Shown: positions 8,619 to 18,047 of the stretch, piece by piece
Numbering within the stretch: the first letter of the stretch is position 1
How the letters are laid out: every line of letters starts with the position of its first letter
DNA from: Rhodoplanes sp046000175
GTDB lineage: Bacteria > Pseudomonadota > Alphaproteobacteria > Rhizobiales > Xanthobacteraceae
DNA length: 64,000 nucleotides
Direction of reading: 5' to 3'
Assembly: GCF_046000175.1 (NCBI RefSeq)
Contig: NZ_JBEOMB010000048.1
Span: 1-64,000 of the forward strand
Made by a program: the position numbers and the translations under genes
Notes under the pieces: model-generated
What the model was told of the DNA's origin: nothing
Database searches by the model: none
The model's input: the letters and a program-made list of their open reading frames with translations, nothing else

Positions 8619-9413
8619 TCACCCCGCCTCGAGGGCGAGGTCGCACCACACCGGAACGTGGTCGGAGGGCTTGTCCCAGCCGCGCACGTGCTTGTCGATG
8701 CCGGCGGCGGCGAGGCGATCGGCTGCCTGCGGCGACAGCAGGAGATGATCGATTCGCAGGCCGAGATTCTTCTGCCAGCAGCCGGCCTGATAGTCCCAGA
8801 ATGTATACAGACCCGGCGCGTCGGAGCCGGCCCGGATCGCGTCGGTGAACCCGAGCGCCTTCAGGGCCGAGAACTTGTCGCGGGTCTGCGGCAGGAACAG
8901 CGCGTCGCCGGCCCATGCCTCAGGGTTGGGGACGTCGAGGGCGGTGGGCAGCACGTTGTAGTCGCCGGCCATCACGAACGGCTCCTCCAGGGCCAGCCGG
9001 TCGCGCGCATAGGCGGCGAGCCGGTCCATCCAGCGCAGCTTGTAGGGGTACTTCTCCGTGCCCACCGGGTTGCCGTTGGGCAGGTAGAGGCAGGCGACCC
9101 GCACCACGCCGCCGGCCTCGGTGGAGACGACGCCTTCGATGAAGCGGGCGTGGTCGTCGTCCGGATCGCCCGGCAGGCCCGGCGTCACCTCGTCGAACGG
9201 CCGGCGCGACAGCAGCGCGACACCGTTGAACGTCTTCTGGCCGTGCACCGCGACGTTCCAGCCTGCGGCCTCGATCGGCTCGCGCGGGAAGGCGTCGTCG
9301 ACGCATTTGATCTCCTGCAGGCAGACGATGTCGGGCTGGCGTTCCTGCAGCCAGGACAGCAGGTGATCGAGCCGCTGCTTCACCGAGTTTACGTTCCAGG
9401 TCGCGATCCGCAT
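8619..9413 (-). CDS. xthA: Exodeoxyribonuclease III
   Basis: AP endonuclease and 3'-5' exonuclease of base-excision repair, 264 residues as usual. Motifs in order: MRIATWNVNSVKQRL at the start, CLQEIK (metal-binding Glu), the GVALLSR block, AGDYNVLPTALDV, WDYQAGCWQKNLGLRIDHLL and SDHVPVW (catalytic Asp-His). The ATG at 9413 has AGGAG 6-10 bases upstream; the longer frame to 9446 is not needed. It lies 94 bases from the toxin-antitoxin pair on the same strand. Confidence 0.95.
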   Translation of the reverse strand: MRIATWNVNSVKQRLDHLLSWLQERQPDIVCLQEIKCVDDAFPREPIEAAGWNVAVHGQKTFNGVALLSRRPFDEVTPGLPGDPDDDHARFIEGVVSTEAGGVVRVACLYLPNGNPVGTEKYPYKLRWMDRLAAYARDRLALEEPFVMAGDYNVLPTALDVPNPEAWAGDALFLPQTRDKFSALKALGFTDAIRAGSDAPGLYTFWDYQAGCWQKNLGLRIDHLLLSPQAADRLAAAGIDKHVRGWDKPSDHVPVWCDLALEAG

Positions 9414-9730
9414 CGTTGTCTCCTGCGCCTCGCACTTGCGATACAAGGCGCGCCGTCCCGATTACAATTTCGCAATCATCATAGCGGATTGCTGTTTCGG
9501 TTTTCGCGGTATGCTAATTGCTAGTCGGTGACAATGCCGACGCCACCGGCCACTCGTTCGAGGCACCCTCCTTTGGCCCCGTCATGGACCGCGCTCGGGT
9601 TCATCGAAACGTCGATCGTCGGAGCGATGATCGGCGGTTCGATATTCATCGGGGCGTCGTCGCGACGCAACACGATCCGGCCGGGCGGACGGCGGCCATG
9701 TCGCACGGCAACTGAACACACGGGCAGGCC
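9414..9730. other. Non-coding gap upstream of efflux adaptor and xthA
   Basis: 317 bases between divergent genes, with an AT-richer segment at about 9440-9530 that probably contains both promoters. A possible small ORF (GTG 9528 to TGA 9734) overlaps the adaptor's ATG by 4 bases and has a hydrophobic centre. It lacks recognised relatives and is not called as a gene. Confidence 0.45.
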
Positions 9731-10876
9731 ATGATCCGTCGTCGGGCTCTCTGGGGTGTGGTGGGTGTGCTCGCCCTCGCGGGCAGCGCCTTCGCCGTGC
9801 AGTGGCTCGGTGCCGAGAAATCCACGAGCCAGCCGGCGCGCACCGCCGGGCCGCGCGCCGTCGCGGTCGAGGCCGCGATCGCGGTCCACAAGAGGAGCCC
9901 GGTGACGGTCGAGGCGCTCGGCTCGGTGACGCCGCTCGCCAGCGTCGCGGTGCGCACCCGCATCGACAGCGAGATCGTCGGCATCCATTTCGAGGACGGC
10001 GCCGTGGTCAAGAAGGGCGACCTCCTGGTCACGCTCGACAGCCGCGCGCTCGAAGCCCAGATCCGGCAGGCCGAGGCGCAGCTCGCCCGCGACAAGGCGC
10101 AGCTCGAGGGCGCCGAGCGCGACCTGCGGCGCTACACCGAGCTGGTCGCGCGAGCCGCCACGCCGCAGACCAATCTCGACAACGCCAAGACCCAGGCCGA
10201 CGTCTACCGGGCCGCGATCCTGGCGAGCCAGGCGACCATCGACCACCTCAAGGTGCAGCTCGGCTTCACCACGATCCGGGCGCCGATCTCGGGCCGCACG
10301 AGCCAGGCCAACGTGAAGATCGGCAATCAGGTGCGCACCGCCGACCTGACGCCGATCGCCACCATCAACCAGACGGCGCCCGTCTACGTCTCCTTCACGG
10401 TGCCGCAGCGTCTGCTGCCGCAGATCCGCGCCGCGCTGACCAACGAGGACGCCGTCGTCGAGGCCGTGATCCCGGGCGAGGCGCGCCGCGCCCGCGGCCA
10501 GATCGCCATGATCGAGAACACGGTCGACGCGGCGACCGGCATGGCGACCATCCGAGCGACGATGCCGAACGCCGACGAGCTGCTGTGGCCCGGCACGCTG
10601 GTCACGGCGCGCCTCACGTTGCGGATCGAGGACGCCGTGACGGTGCCGTCGACGGCCGTGCAGGTGAGCCAGCAGGGCAGCTTCGTCTATGTGGTGAAGG
10701 ACGGCGTCGCCAAGGTGCAGCCCGTCACGGTGCTGCGCGCGAGCGGCCCCGAGACGGTCGTCGAGACCGGCCTGTCGGGGGGCGAGACGGTGGTGACGGC
10801 CGGCCATCTGCAGCTCACCGACGGCACGCGCGTCACGGTGCGCGGCGAGCCGCCGCCCCGCAAGGCCGGAGCGTGA
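9731..10876 (+). CDS. RND efflux periplasmic adaptor subunit (HlyD/AcrA family)
   Basis: Membrane-fusion protein that links an inner-membrane RND pump to an outer-membrane channel. Of 381 residues, an N-terminal hydrophobic anchor or signal spans about 7-25. A lipoyl/barrel-sandwich half follows (VRTRIDSEIVGIHFEDGAVV). Next come an alpha-hairpin coiled coil around 115-160 (QAEAQLARDKAQLEGAERD), the second lipoyl half TTIRAPISGRTSQANV, and beta-barrel and membrane-proximal domains. It is followed after 171 bases by the pump gene, with a dispersed repeat in between. No outer-membrane factor gene is in the window. Confidence 0.92.
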   Translation: MIRRRALWGVVGVLALAGSAFAVQWLGAEKSTSQPARTAGPRAVAVEAAIAVHKRSPVTVEALGSVTPLASVAVRTRIDSEIVGIHFEDGAVVKKGDLLVTLDSRALEAQIRQAEAQLARDKAQLEGAERDLRRYTELVARAATPQTNLDNAKTQADVYRAAILASQATIDHLKVQLGFTTIRAPISGRTSQANVKIGNQVRTADLTPIATINQTAPVYVSFTVPQRLLPQIRAALTNEDAVVEAVIPGEARRARGQIAMIENTVDAATGMATIRATMPNADELLWPGTLVTARLTLRIEDAVTVPSTAVQVSQQGSFVYVVKDGVAKVQPVTVLRASGPETVVETGLSGGETVVTAGHLQLTDGTRVTVRGEPPPRKAGA

Positions 10877-10898
10877 TCGCCCGCCTCAGCCACGGATG

Positions 10899-11015
10899 GA
10901 GGGTGGGCAAAGCGAAGCGTGCCCACCGATCCGGCTTGCCGGCGCGGCCAGGAACGCGGGCTCGACAGCGTGGGCACGGCGCGCCGAGCGCGCGCCTTTG
11001 CCCACCCTACGCGCA
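10899..11015. repeat. Intergenic repeat, family F (GGGTGGGCAAAG / CTTTGCCCACCC)
   Basis: Imperfect inverted repeat with ends GGGTGGGCAAAGCGAAGCG and GCGCGCCTTTGCCCACCCTA around a variable centre. Similar elements are widespread between genes in Bradyrhizobium-like genomes. Here it sits between the adaptor and pump genes of one efflux system. One copy is seen in the window. Confidence 0.6.
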
Positions 11016-11047
11016 GCGCGCCGAAACGAGGTAGGAGACGGACCCCC

Positions 11048-14000
11048 GTGACGATCTCGGAGACCTGCATCCGCCGCCCGGTGCTGACGACGCTGATCAC
11101 CGCGTCGATGATCGTGTTCGGCATCTTCGCCTACCGGCTGCTCGCCGTCGCGGCGCTCCCGACCGTCGACTATCCCACCATCTCGATCACCGCGACGCTG
11201 CCGGGCGCCAGCCCCGAGACCATGGCGGCCTCGGTCGCCTCGCCGATCGAGCGGCAGCTCTCGACCATCTCGGGCATCTCGTCGATGACCTCGATGTCGT
11301 CGCTCGGGACGACGCAGATCACCATCCAGTTCGATCTCGGCCGCGACATCGACGGGGCGGCCCTCGACGTTCAGACGGCGCTGTCGGTGGCGCAGCGACG
11401 GCTGCCGATCGAGATGACGACCCCGCCGAGCTTCCGCAAGGTCAATCCCGGCGACTTCCCGATCCTCTACATCAGCCTGGTCTCGCCGACCCTGCCGCTC
11501 TCCACCATCAACGATTACGGCGAGATCACGCTCGCCCAGCAGATCTCGCAGATCCCGGGCGTCGCCCAGGTGCTGGTCTACGGCGCGCAGCGCTTCGCCG
11601 TGCGGGTGCAGGTCGACCCGGTCGCGGCTGCGGCCCGCAACATCTCGCTCGAGGACATCCGCAACGTCGTCGCCAAGACCAACTCCAACACGCCGGTCGG
11701 CACCATCTCGGGCACCGACCGGAACGTGACCCTGACCGCCACCGCCGCGATGACCAAGGCGGCCGACTACCGCAAGGTCGTCGTCGCGTTCCGCAACGGC
11801 ACGCCGGTCAAGCTGGAGGACGTGGCGCGCGTCGTCGACTCGGTCGAGAACGACCGGATCGCGAGCTACTTCAACAACGAGCGCGCGATCGTGCTGGCCA
11901 TCCAGCGGCAGCCCGCCGCCAACACGGTCGCGGTGGTCGACGCGGTGCGCGAGCGGCTGCCGGGCTACCGGGCGCAGATCCCGGCGGCGATCCGCATGGA
12001 GGTGCTGAACGACCGCTCCGTCTCGATCCGCGAGGCCGTCTACGACGTGCAGGAGACGCTGGCGATCGCGATCGGCCTCGTCGTGCTCGTCATCTTCCTG
12101 TTCCTGCGCACCCTGCCGGCCACCATCATCCCGGCGCTCGCGGTGCCGATCTCGCTGATCGGCACCTTCGCGGTGATGTACGCGCTCGGCTTCTCGATCA
12201 ACAACATGACCATGCTGGCCCTGACCCTGTCGGTCGGCTTCGTGGTCGACGACGCGATCGTCATGCTCGAGAACATCGTGCGCCACATCGAGGGCGGCAT
12301 GCGGCCGTTCGAGGCGGCCCTCAAGGGCGCCCGCGAGATCGGCTTCACCATCGTATCGATCACGTTCTCGCTGATCGCCGTGTTCATCCCGGTGCTGCTG
12401 ATGGGCGGTCTCGTCGGCCGCGTGTTCCGCGAGTTCGCCGTCACCATCGCGGTGGCGATCCTGATCTCCGGCTTCGTGTCGCTGACGCTCACCCCGATGC
12501 TCTGCGCCCGCGTGCTGCGCGGCCACCACGGCGGTGAGCAGAAGCAGAACGTGGTGCTGCGGCTGTTCGAGCGCGGCTTCGAGGGCATGCTGCGCGCCTA
12601 CGAGGTGACGCTCGACCTCGTGCTGCGCCACAAGCCCGCCGTCCTGGTCGTCACGCTCGCCACCATGGTGGCGACGGTGTGGCTCTACGTGATCGTGCCG
12701 AAGGGCTTCTTCCCGGTCGAGGACACCGGGTTCATCTCGGCGACCGTGGAAGGCCCGGCCGACATCTCGTTCAAGGCGATGACGGAGCGACAGCGCAAGA
12801 TCGCCGAGATCGTCCGCGCCGATCCGGCCGTCGCCTACGTCAACTCGACGGTCGGCGTCGGCGGGCCGAACCCGACCCCGAACTACGGCCGCATGTTCAT
12901 TGCGCTCAAGCCCAAGAAGGAGCGCGGCGAGAACGCCACCGCCGTGATCCAGCGGCTGCGCCGCGAGACCGGCAAGGTCGTCGGCATGGCGACCTATTTC
13001 CAGAACGTCCAGAACATCAACATCACGGGCCGCATCTCGAAGAGCGAGTACCAGTACACGCTGCAATCGAGCGACACGGCCGAGCTGTACCGGGTCGCCC
13101 CGGAGTTGCGCGAAAAGATCGCGGCGCTGCCGGGGCTGCGCGACGTCACCACGGATCTCTACATCTCCAACCCGCAGATGACGGTCGAGATCGACCGCGA
13201 GCGTGCCGCCTTCTACGGCATCTCGGTCGATCAGGTCAGGCAGGAGCTGTTCAACGCCTTCGGCACCCGCCAGGTCGCGACCATCTACACGCCGTCGAAC
13301 GACTATCAGGTGATCCTCGAGAGCCTGCCCGAGTTCCAGGCCGACCCGTCCGGGCTCGAGCGCATCTTCCTCAAGACCAATGTCAGCGGCGCGGCCGGCA
13401 ACACGCTCACGCCCGGCGGCGGCGTCACCGGCAACACCGCGGCGAACGGGCCGTCGATCCCGCTCTCGGCCGTGACCCGCATCGTCCGGACGGTCGGGCC
13501 GCTGCAGGTCAACCATCAGGGCCAGCAGCCGGCCGTGACGATCTCGTTCAATCTCGTGCCCGGCTCGTCGCTCGGCCAGGCCGTCGACGCGATCCGCGAG
13601 ATCGAGCGCGAGTCGAACCTGCCGGCGTCGATCGCCACCGGCTTCCAGGGCTCGGCCCAGGTGTTCCAGGAGTCGCTGCGCGGGCAGGGCGTGCTGGTGC
13701 TCGCCGCCGTATTCGCCGCCTATGTGGTGCTCGGCATCCTGTACGAGAGCTTCATCCACCCGATCACCATCATCTCGGGCCTGCCGTCGGCCGGCGTCGG
13801 CGCGCTCTTGATCCTGATGGCGTTCGATATGGAGCTGTCGGTGATCGCCATGATCGGCATCGTCATGCTGGTCGGCATCGTCAAGAAGAACGCCATCATG
13901 ATGATCGACTTCGCGATCGAGCGGCGGCGGGTCGGGCTCGGCGCCGAGGCGGCGATGCGCGAAGCCTGTCTGTTGCGCTTCCGCCCGATCATGATGACCA

Positions 14001-14242
14001 CCTTCGCGGCGATCTTCGGCGCGCTGCCGATCGCGCTCGGCACCGGCGCCGGCGCCGAGCTGCGCCAGCCGCTCGGCGTCGCCGTGGTCGGCGGGCTGAT
14101 CTTCTCGCAGCTCCTCACGCTCTACATCACGCCGGTGATCTACATCTATCTCGACAAGGTCGATCGCCGCCTGAAGAAGCGCCTCGAGCCGCAGCTCGCG
14201 CCCGTCCGCGACGGCGAGCGCGCGCCGGTCGCGGCCGAGTAG
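11048..14242 (+). CDS. RND multidrug efflux permease (MdtB/MdtC/AcrB family)
   Basis: Proton-driven inner-membrane pump, 1064 residues from a GTG start at 11048 that follows GGAGA. The order is classic RND: TM1 (about 14-32), first periplasmic loop, TM2-6 with the proton-relay segment SVGFVVDDAIVMLENIVRH (paired Asp), TM7, second loop and TM8-12 (GIVKKNAIMMIDFAIERRR). VTISETCIRRPVLTTLI at the start is typical of the MdtB/MdtC-type HAE subfamily. Substrate is unknown. The upstream in-frame stretch to 10919 is repeat DNA and is excluded. Confidence 0.94.
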   Translation: MTISETCIRRPVLTTLITASMIVFGIFAYRLLAVAALPTVDYPTISITATLPGASPETMAASVASPIERQLSTISGISSMTSMSSLGTTQITIQFDLGRDIDGAALDVQTALSVAQRRLPIEMTTPPSFRKVNPGDFPILYISLVSPTLPLSTINDYGEITLAQQISQIPGVAQVLVYGAQRFAVRVQVDPVAAAARNISLEDIRNVVAKTNSNTPVGTISGTDRNVTLTATAAMTKAADYRKVVVAFRNGTPVKLEDVARVVDSVENDRIASYFNNERAIVLAIQRQPAANTVAVVDAVRERLPGYRAQIPAAIRMEVLNDRSVSIREAVYDVQETLAIAIGLVVLVIFLFLRTLPATIIPALAVPISLIGTFAVMYALGFSINNMTMLALTLSVGFVVDDAIVMLENIVRHIEGGMRPFEAALKGAREIGFTIVSITFSLIAVFIPVLLMGGLVGRVFREFAVTIAVAILISGFVSLTLTPMLCARVLRGHHGGEQKQNVVLRLFERGFEGMLRAYEVTLDLVLRHKPAVLVVTLATMVATVWLYVIVPKGFFPVEDTGFISATVEGPADISFKAMTERQRKIAEIVRADPAVAYVNSTVGVGGPNPTPNYGRMFIALKPKKERGENATAVIQRLRRETGKVVGMATYFQNVQNINITGRISKSEYQYTLQSSDTAELYRVAPELREKIAALPGLRDVTTDLYISNPQMTVEIDRERAAFYGISVDQVRQELFNAFGTRQVATIYTPSNDYQVILESLPEFQADPSGLERIFLKTNVSGAAGNTLTPGGGVTGNTAANGPSIPLSAVTRIVRTVGPLQVNHQGQQPAVTISFNLVPGSSLGQAVDAIREIERESNLPASIATGFQGSAQVFQESLRGQGVLVLAAVFAAYVVLGILYESFIHPITIISGLPSAGVGALLILMAFDMELSVIAMIGIVMLVGIVKKNAIMMIDFAIERRRVGLGAEAAMREACLLRFRPIMMTTFAAIFGALPIALGTGAGAELRQPLGVAVVGGLIFSQLLTLYITPVIYIYLDKVDRRLKKRLEPQLAPVRDGERAPVAAE

Positions 14243-14335
14243 GGCGGGAGCAGAGGGCCGCGGCGCGGATCCGCGGCTCGCGGTTGGCACGCGAGTTGCC
14301 CTTCCGGAGCTCAAACCGGACCCGGAAGGACAACC

Positions 14336-15349
14336 ATGACACTGCCCCGTCTCGCCCCCGCTCTCCTGCTTTCGATCGCGCCCGCCCTGATCGGCCTCCT
14401 CGCCGCCGCAGCGGTCGTCGCGCCGCTGCCCGCCGCGGCCGAGCCGCCCGTCGCTTGGCCGACCAAGCCGGTGCGGGTGGTGATCCCGTTCGGCGCCGGC
14501 AGCGCCACCGACGTGGTGCCGCGCGTCGTGCTCGAGCAGCTCTCCGCTCGCATGGGCCAGACCTTCGTGGTCGAGAACCGCGGCGGCGCCGGCGGCACGC
14601 ACGGCTCGGCCGCGGTCGCCAAGTCCGAGCCCGACGGCTACACGCTGCTCGCCAACTCCTCGGCCCACACCATCACGCCAGCGCTCTATCCGAACCTCGG
14701 CTACGACGTGACCAAGGATTTCGTCCCGCTCGGCGTCATCGGCAGCGTGCCGAACGTGCTCATCGTCGCGCCATCGACGGGGCTGAACACGGTCCAGGAC
14801 TTCGTCGCCGCCGCCAAGGCGAAGCCCGGCGAGTTCACCTTCGCCTCGGTCGGCATCGGCTCGGCCGTGCATCTCTCGGCCGAGCGGTTCCGCGCCAGCG
14901 CCGGCTACCAGGCCGTCCACATCCCGTTCAAGGGTGGCGCCGAGGCGCTGACCGAGGTGATCGCCGGCCGCGTCACCTACTATTTCTGCCCGATCTCGAC
15001 GGCGCTGCCGCACATCAAGGCCGGCCGCCTGAAGGCGCTCGCGGTGTCGAGCCCGACCCGCGCCGCCGCGCTGCCCGACGTGCCGACCACCCTCGAGGCC
15101 GGCTTCCCGAACTCGGACTACACGGTGTGGATCGGCTTCTTCGCCCCGGCGAAGACGAGCCCGGCGATCGCCGAGACCTTCCACCGCGAGCTCGTCGCGG
15201 CGCTCGCGAGCCCCGTCCTCAAGGAGAAGCTCACGCAGATCGGCGTCGAGCCGATGCCGATGACCCCGACCGAGTTCGCCGCGCAGGTGCGGCGCGAGGT
15301 CGGCGAGTACGGCGCCTTCGCCAAGTCGATCGGCATGACGGTCAACTGA
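14336..15349 (+). CDS. Tripartite tricarboxylate transporter substrate-binding protein (Bug/TctC family)
   Basis: Exported solute-binding protein of 337 residues. The signal peptide covers about 1-36 (ends PLPAAAEPP). The mature protein starts WPTKPVRVVIPFGAGSATD, and FVVENRGGAGGTHGSAAVAK is the hallmark Bug-family loop that holds carboxylate ligands. The ligand is unknown. No TctA/TctB membrane genes are near, so it is an orphan binding protein, as is common in Bradyrhizobium- and Bordetella-like genomes. Confidence 0.9.
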   Translation: MTLPRLAPALLLSIAPALIGLLAAAAVVAPLPAAAEPPVAWPTKPVRVVIPFGAGSATDVVPRVVLEQLSARMGQTFVVENRGGAGGTHGSAAVAKSEPDGYTLLANSSAHTITPALYPNLGYDVTKDFVPLGVIGSVPNVLIVAPSTGLNTVQDFVAAAKAKPGEFTFASVGIGSAVHLSAERFRASAGYQAVHIPFKGGAEALTEVIAGRVTYYFCPISTALPHIKAGRLKALAVSSPTRAAALPDVPTTLEAGFPNSDYTVWIGFFAPAKTSPAIAETFHRELVAALASPVLKEKLTQIGVEPMPMTPTEFAAQVRREVGEYGAFAKSIGMTVN

Positions 15350-15436
15350 GCCGCCACGCGAGTCCGGCGGCGATCCCCGCCGCCGGCCCTCACACCGTCC
15401 CGTCCTCGCGGCGGGCGGTCGGCCTGGGGGCCGACC

Positions 15437-15466
15437 CGGTCGGTCCTTGGACCGCTGGTTTTTTGC
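15437..15466 (+). terminator. Candidate rho-independent terminator
   Basis: Stem CGGTC/GACCG with loop CTTG (15441-15454), followed by CTGG and a run of six T (15459-15464). It lies about 90 bases after the stop of the binding-protein gene. The stem is short, so efficiency is uncertain. Confidence 0.45.
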
Positions 15467-15573
15467 AACCGCCGATGACAATTTTTAATCCCTGAGGAGT
15501 AATGCTTTATCCGCATGCATGCTGGCCCGGGTCGTAGCCGGACGCTCCGGCATGCCGACCAGGTTGGATCGCG

Positions 15574-16821
15574 ATGTCCGTCGAGTCGTCCCTCGCGTCC
15601 GTCGAGCGCCGTGCCGTGGCCTATGCCGATTGGGTGCGCAAGCTCAGGCGTGGACTTCCGGTTCCGCTGCTGAGCGAGGCCGGTGCCGGTCGTCGCGTCG
15701 ACACGGCGGCCGATCCGCTGGCGGCGCTCGCCGTCGAGCTCGATCTCCTCGCCGCCCAGATCACCCGGCGGGAAGCCGAGTTCGAGCGCCTGTTCGATCT
15801 CGTCCACATGGTCGACAAGGGGGTCGGGGTCGACGACGTGCTCGACCGCATCTTCGACTGGTTCGTCGACCTGATCCCCTACGACCGCATCGGCTGCGCC
15901 TTCGTCACGGCCGACGGCACCCATCTCACGGCGCATTGGGCGCGCTCTCAGCTCGGGCCCGTGCAGATCGGCAGCGGCTATTCGCAGCCGCTCGCCGGGT
16001 CGAGTCTCGCCGCCGTGCTGGCGCGAGGCGAGCCGCGCATCCTCAACGACCTCGAAGCCTACCTGGCAGACCATCCCGAGTCCGACTCGACCCGCCGGAT
16101 CGTCCGCGAGGGCGGCCGCTCGAGCTTCACCTGCCCACTCGTCGTCGGCGAGCGGCCGATCGGCGTGCTGTTCTTCACCAGCCGCGAGACGAACACGTAT
16201 CGCGAAATGCATCAGGCGATCTTCCGCCAGATCGCCGCGCAGGTGTCGATCGTCATCGAGAAGAGCCGGCTCTACCAGGACATCGTCGAGCACAATCGGC
16301 GCCTGCAGGAGGAGCGCGGACGCCTCGCCGAGGCGGCGATCCGCGACCCGCTCACGGGCGCGCTCAACCGCGGTGCGATCATGGATCGGCTCGCCGCGGC
16401 GCTGCGCGACGCCGGCCGCGGCGATACGGTCGGCATCGTCATGGCCGACATCGACCGCTTCAAGTCGATCAACGACCAGTGCGGCCACGCCGCCGGCGAC
16501 GCCGCGCTGGTCGAGTTCACCCGCCGGCTGGCGGCGGCGTTGCGCGAGGGCGATCTGATCGGTCGCTACGGTGGCGAGGAGTTCCTGCTGGTGCTGCCCG
16601 GCGTCGGGGCGGAGGCGGTCCGCACCGCAGCGGAGCGCCTGCGCCGGACCGTCGCCGCGACGCCGTTCGATCTCGGCGGCGAGGTCCGCTCCGTCACGGC
16701 GAGCTTCGGGGTCGTCGCGGTGACGGCCGAGGACGGCCCGCCGGCCGAGCTGGTGGCGGCCGCGGACCGAGCCCTCTACGTCGCCAAGAACAGCGGCCGC
16801 GACAAGGTCGTGGCCGGCTGA
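15574..16821 (+). CDS. Diguanylate cyclase with GAF domain
   Basis: Makes cyclic-di-GMP from two GTP. Of 415 residues, a short N-terminal helical segment is followed by a GAF-type sensor domain (about 75-235: VGVDDVLDRIFDWFVDLIPY through RQIAAQVSIVIEKS), a coiled linker, and a C-terminal GGDEF domain (about 250-410). The active-site motif reads GGEEF. The allosteric I-site RxxD is intact as REGD five residues before it, so product inhibition is expected. No membrane segment is seen, so it is cytoplasmic. Ligand of the GAF domain is unknown. It converges with the binding-protein gene, with 16 bases between stops. Confidence 0.93.
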   Translation: MSVESSLASVERRAVAYADWVRKLRRGLPVPLLSEAGAGRRVDTAADPLAALAVELDLLAAQITRREAEFERLFDLVHMVDKGVGVDDVLDRIFDWFVDLIPYDRIGCAFVTADGTHLTAHWARSQLGPVQIGSGYSQPLAGSSLAAVLARGEPRILNDLEAYLADHPESDSTRRIVREGGRSSFTCPLVVGERPIGVLFFTSRETNTYREMHQAIFRQIAAQVSIVIEKSRLYQDIVEHNRRLQEERGRLAEAAIRDPLTGALNRGAIMDRLAAALRDAGRGDTVGIVMADIDRFKSINDQCGHAAGDAALVEFTRRLAAALREGDLIGRYGGEEFLLVLPGVGAEAVRTAAERLRRTVAATPFDLGGEVRSVTASFGVVAVTAEDGPPAELVAAADRALYVAKNSGRDKVVAG

Positions 16822-16837
16822 GCTTCGTTTCAGCGTC

Positions 16838-17848
16838 TCAGCGCGGCAGCACGTCGATGCGCAGCGCGCCGGTGCTGATCAGCAATGCCGTCCACTTGGC
16901 GATGTCGGCATCGATGTAGCGGGCGAATGCCGCCGGCGAGGTCGCCTGCGGCGCGGCGCCGAGCGCCGCCAGCCGGTCGCGCAGCTCCGGGCGCGCGAGC
17001 AGGCTGCCGACATCGTCGGCGATGCGCGCGACGAGCGCGTCCGGCGTGCCGCGCGGGGCGAGCAGCCCGAACCAGCCGACCGACTCGAAATCCGGCAGGC
17101 CGGATTCGGCGATCGTCGGCAGCGCCGGGAAGCTCGGCGAGCGCGTCCTGCCGGTCGTCGCGACGGCGATGAGGCGGCCGTCCTCGACGGTCTCGCGGAT
17201 GGTCGGAGGCGGCGCGAACAGAAGGTCGAGCCGGGCGGCCAGCAGCTCCTGCATGGCGGCGCCGGTGCCGAGCAGCGGAACGTGCTGGAGCAGCACGCCG
17301 GCCTGCTGCTGGAACATCACCCCGGTGAGATGCGAGGCGGCGCCCGATCCGGACGAGCCGTAGCGCAACGGACGACCGGCCGCGAGGCGGTCGCGGGCGA
17401 GCCGGATCAGCGACTCGACCGTGGTCGCCTTCACGGCGGGGTGGAGGGTCAGCACATAGGGCGGGGCGGCGACGAGCGCGATCGGAGCGAAGTGGTCGGT
17501 GACGCGGAACGCCGCGGCGAGCCCGCCGTCGACGCCGCTCGCGGCCGCCATCAGGGTTCCGGTCGATCCCATCAGGAGCGTGCGGCCGTCGGCCGGCGAC
17601 CGCAGGACGGTGCGGGCCGCGATCCCGCCGGACGCTCCGGGCACGTTCTCGGCCGAGACGCTGCGGCGCCAGAGCCCGGCCAGCCGGGTGGCGATCAGGC
17701 GCGCCAGGATGTCGGTGCCGCCGCTGGCGACCGCGGGCACGATGATCCGCACCGGACCGGCCGGCAGGTCGTCGGCGCGCCCGGGCGACGCCGCGACGAC
17801 GGCTGCCGCCCCGAGGAGGGCCGAGCAAACGCGGCGGCGGTCGAGCAT
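16838..17848 (-). CDS. Second tricarboxylate-type substrate-binding protein (Bug/TctC family)
   Basis: 336 residues from ATG 17848. A signal peptide (MLDRRRVCSALLGAAAVVAA, cleaved after about SPGRA) leads into VRIIVPAVASGGTDILARLI and the Bug-family loop NVPGASGGIAARTVLR. Later family blocks such as PALPTIAESGLPDFE and GLLAPRGTPDALVARIA are intact. It is more divergent than the copy at 14336. It too lacks TctAB partners. The longer frame to 17923 would bury the signal peptide and is rejected. Confidence 0.88.
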   Translation of the reverse strand: MLDRRRVCSALLGAAAVVAASPGRADDLPAGPVRIIVPAVASGGTDILARLIATRLAGLWRRSVSAENVPGASGGIAARTVLRSPADGRTLLMGSTGTLMAAASGVDGGLAAAFRVTDHFAPIALVAAPPYVLTLHPAVKATTVESLIRLARDRLAAGRPLRYGSSGSGAASHLTGVMFQQQAGVLLQHVPLLGTGAAMQELLAARLDLLFAPPPTIRETVEDGRLIAVATTGRTRSPSFPALPTIAESGLPDFESVGWFGLLAPRGTPDALVARIADDVGSLLARPELRDRLAALGAAPQATSPAAFARYIDADIAKWTALLISTGALRIDVLPR

Positions 17849-18047
17849 GGCAGGGCCGGGGTTGTGGCGCGTCGCACGGGCGCGCCATGGCTTCTGACGT
17901 CGTGTTACAGAAGGGGTCGCCAATATCAGGTAAAGCGGCAGCGAAGCAGAGGGCGCGGCCTACGCAGGGCAGCGCTGCACAATCTGCAGCCGCAGGTCGG
18001 CCGGCGGTCGGCCGGGGTCGTCGAGGAGACGGAGCGCGGGCCGGGCG

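Noticed and set aside
10886..15481. Minus-strand open frame of 1531 codons opposite the RND pump and binding-protein genes
   Set aside because: It is an Arg/Asp/His/Gly-rich shadow of GC-rich genes on the plus strand with no recognisable domain.
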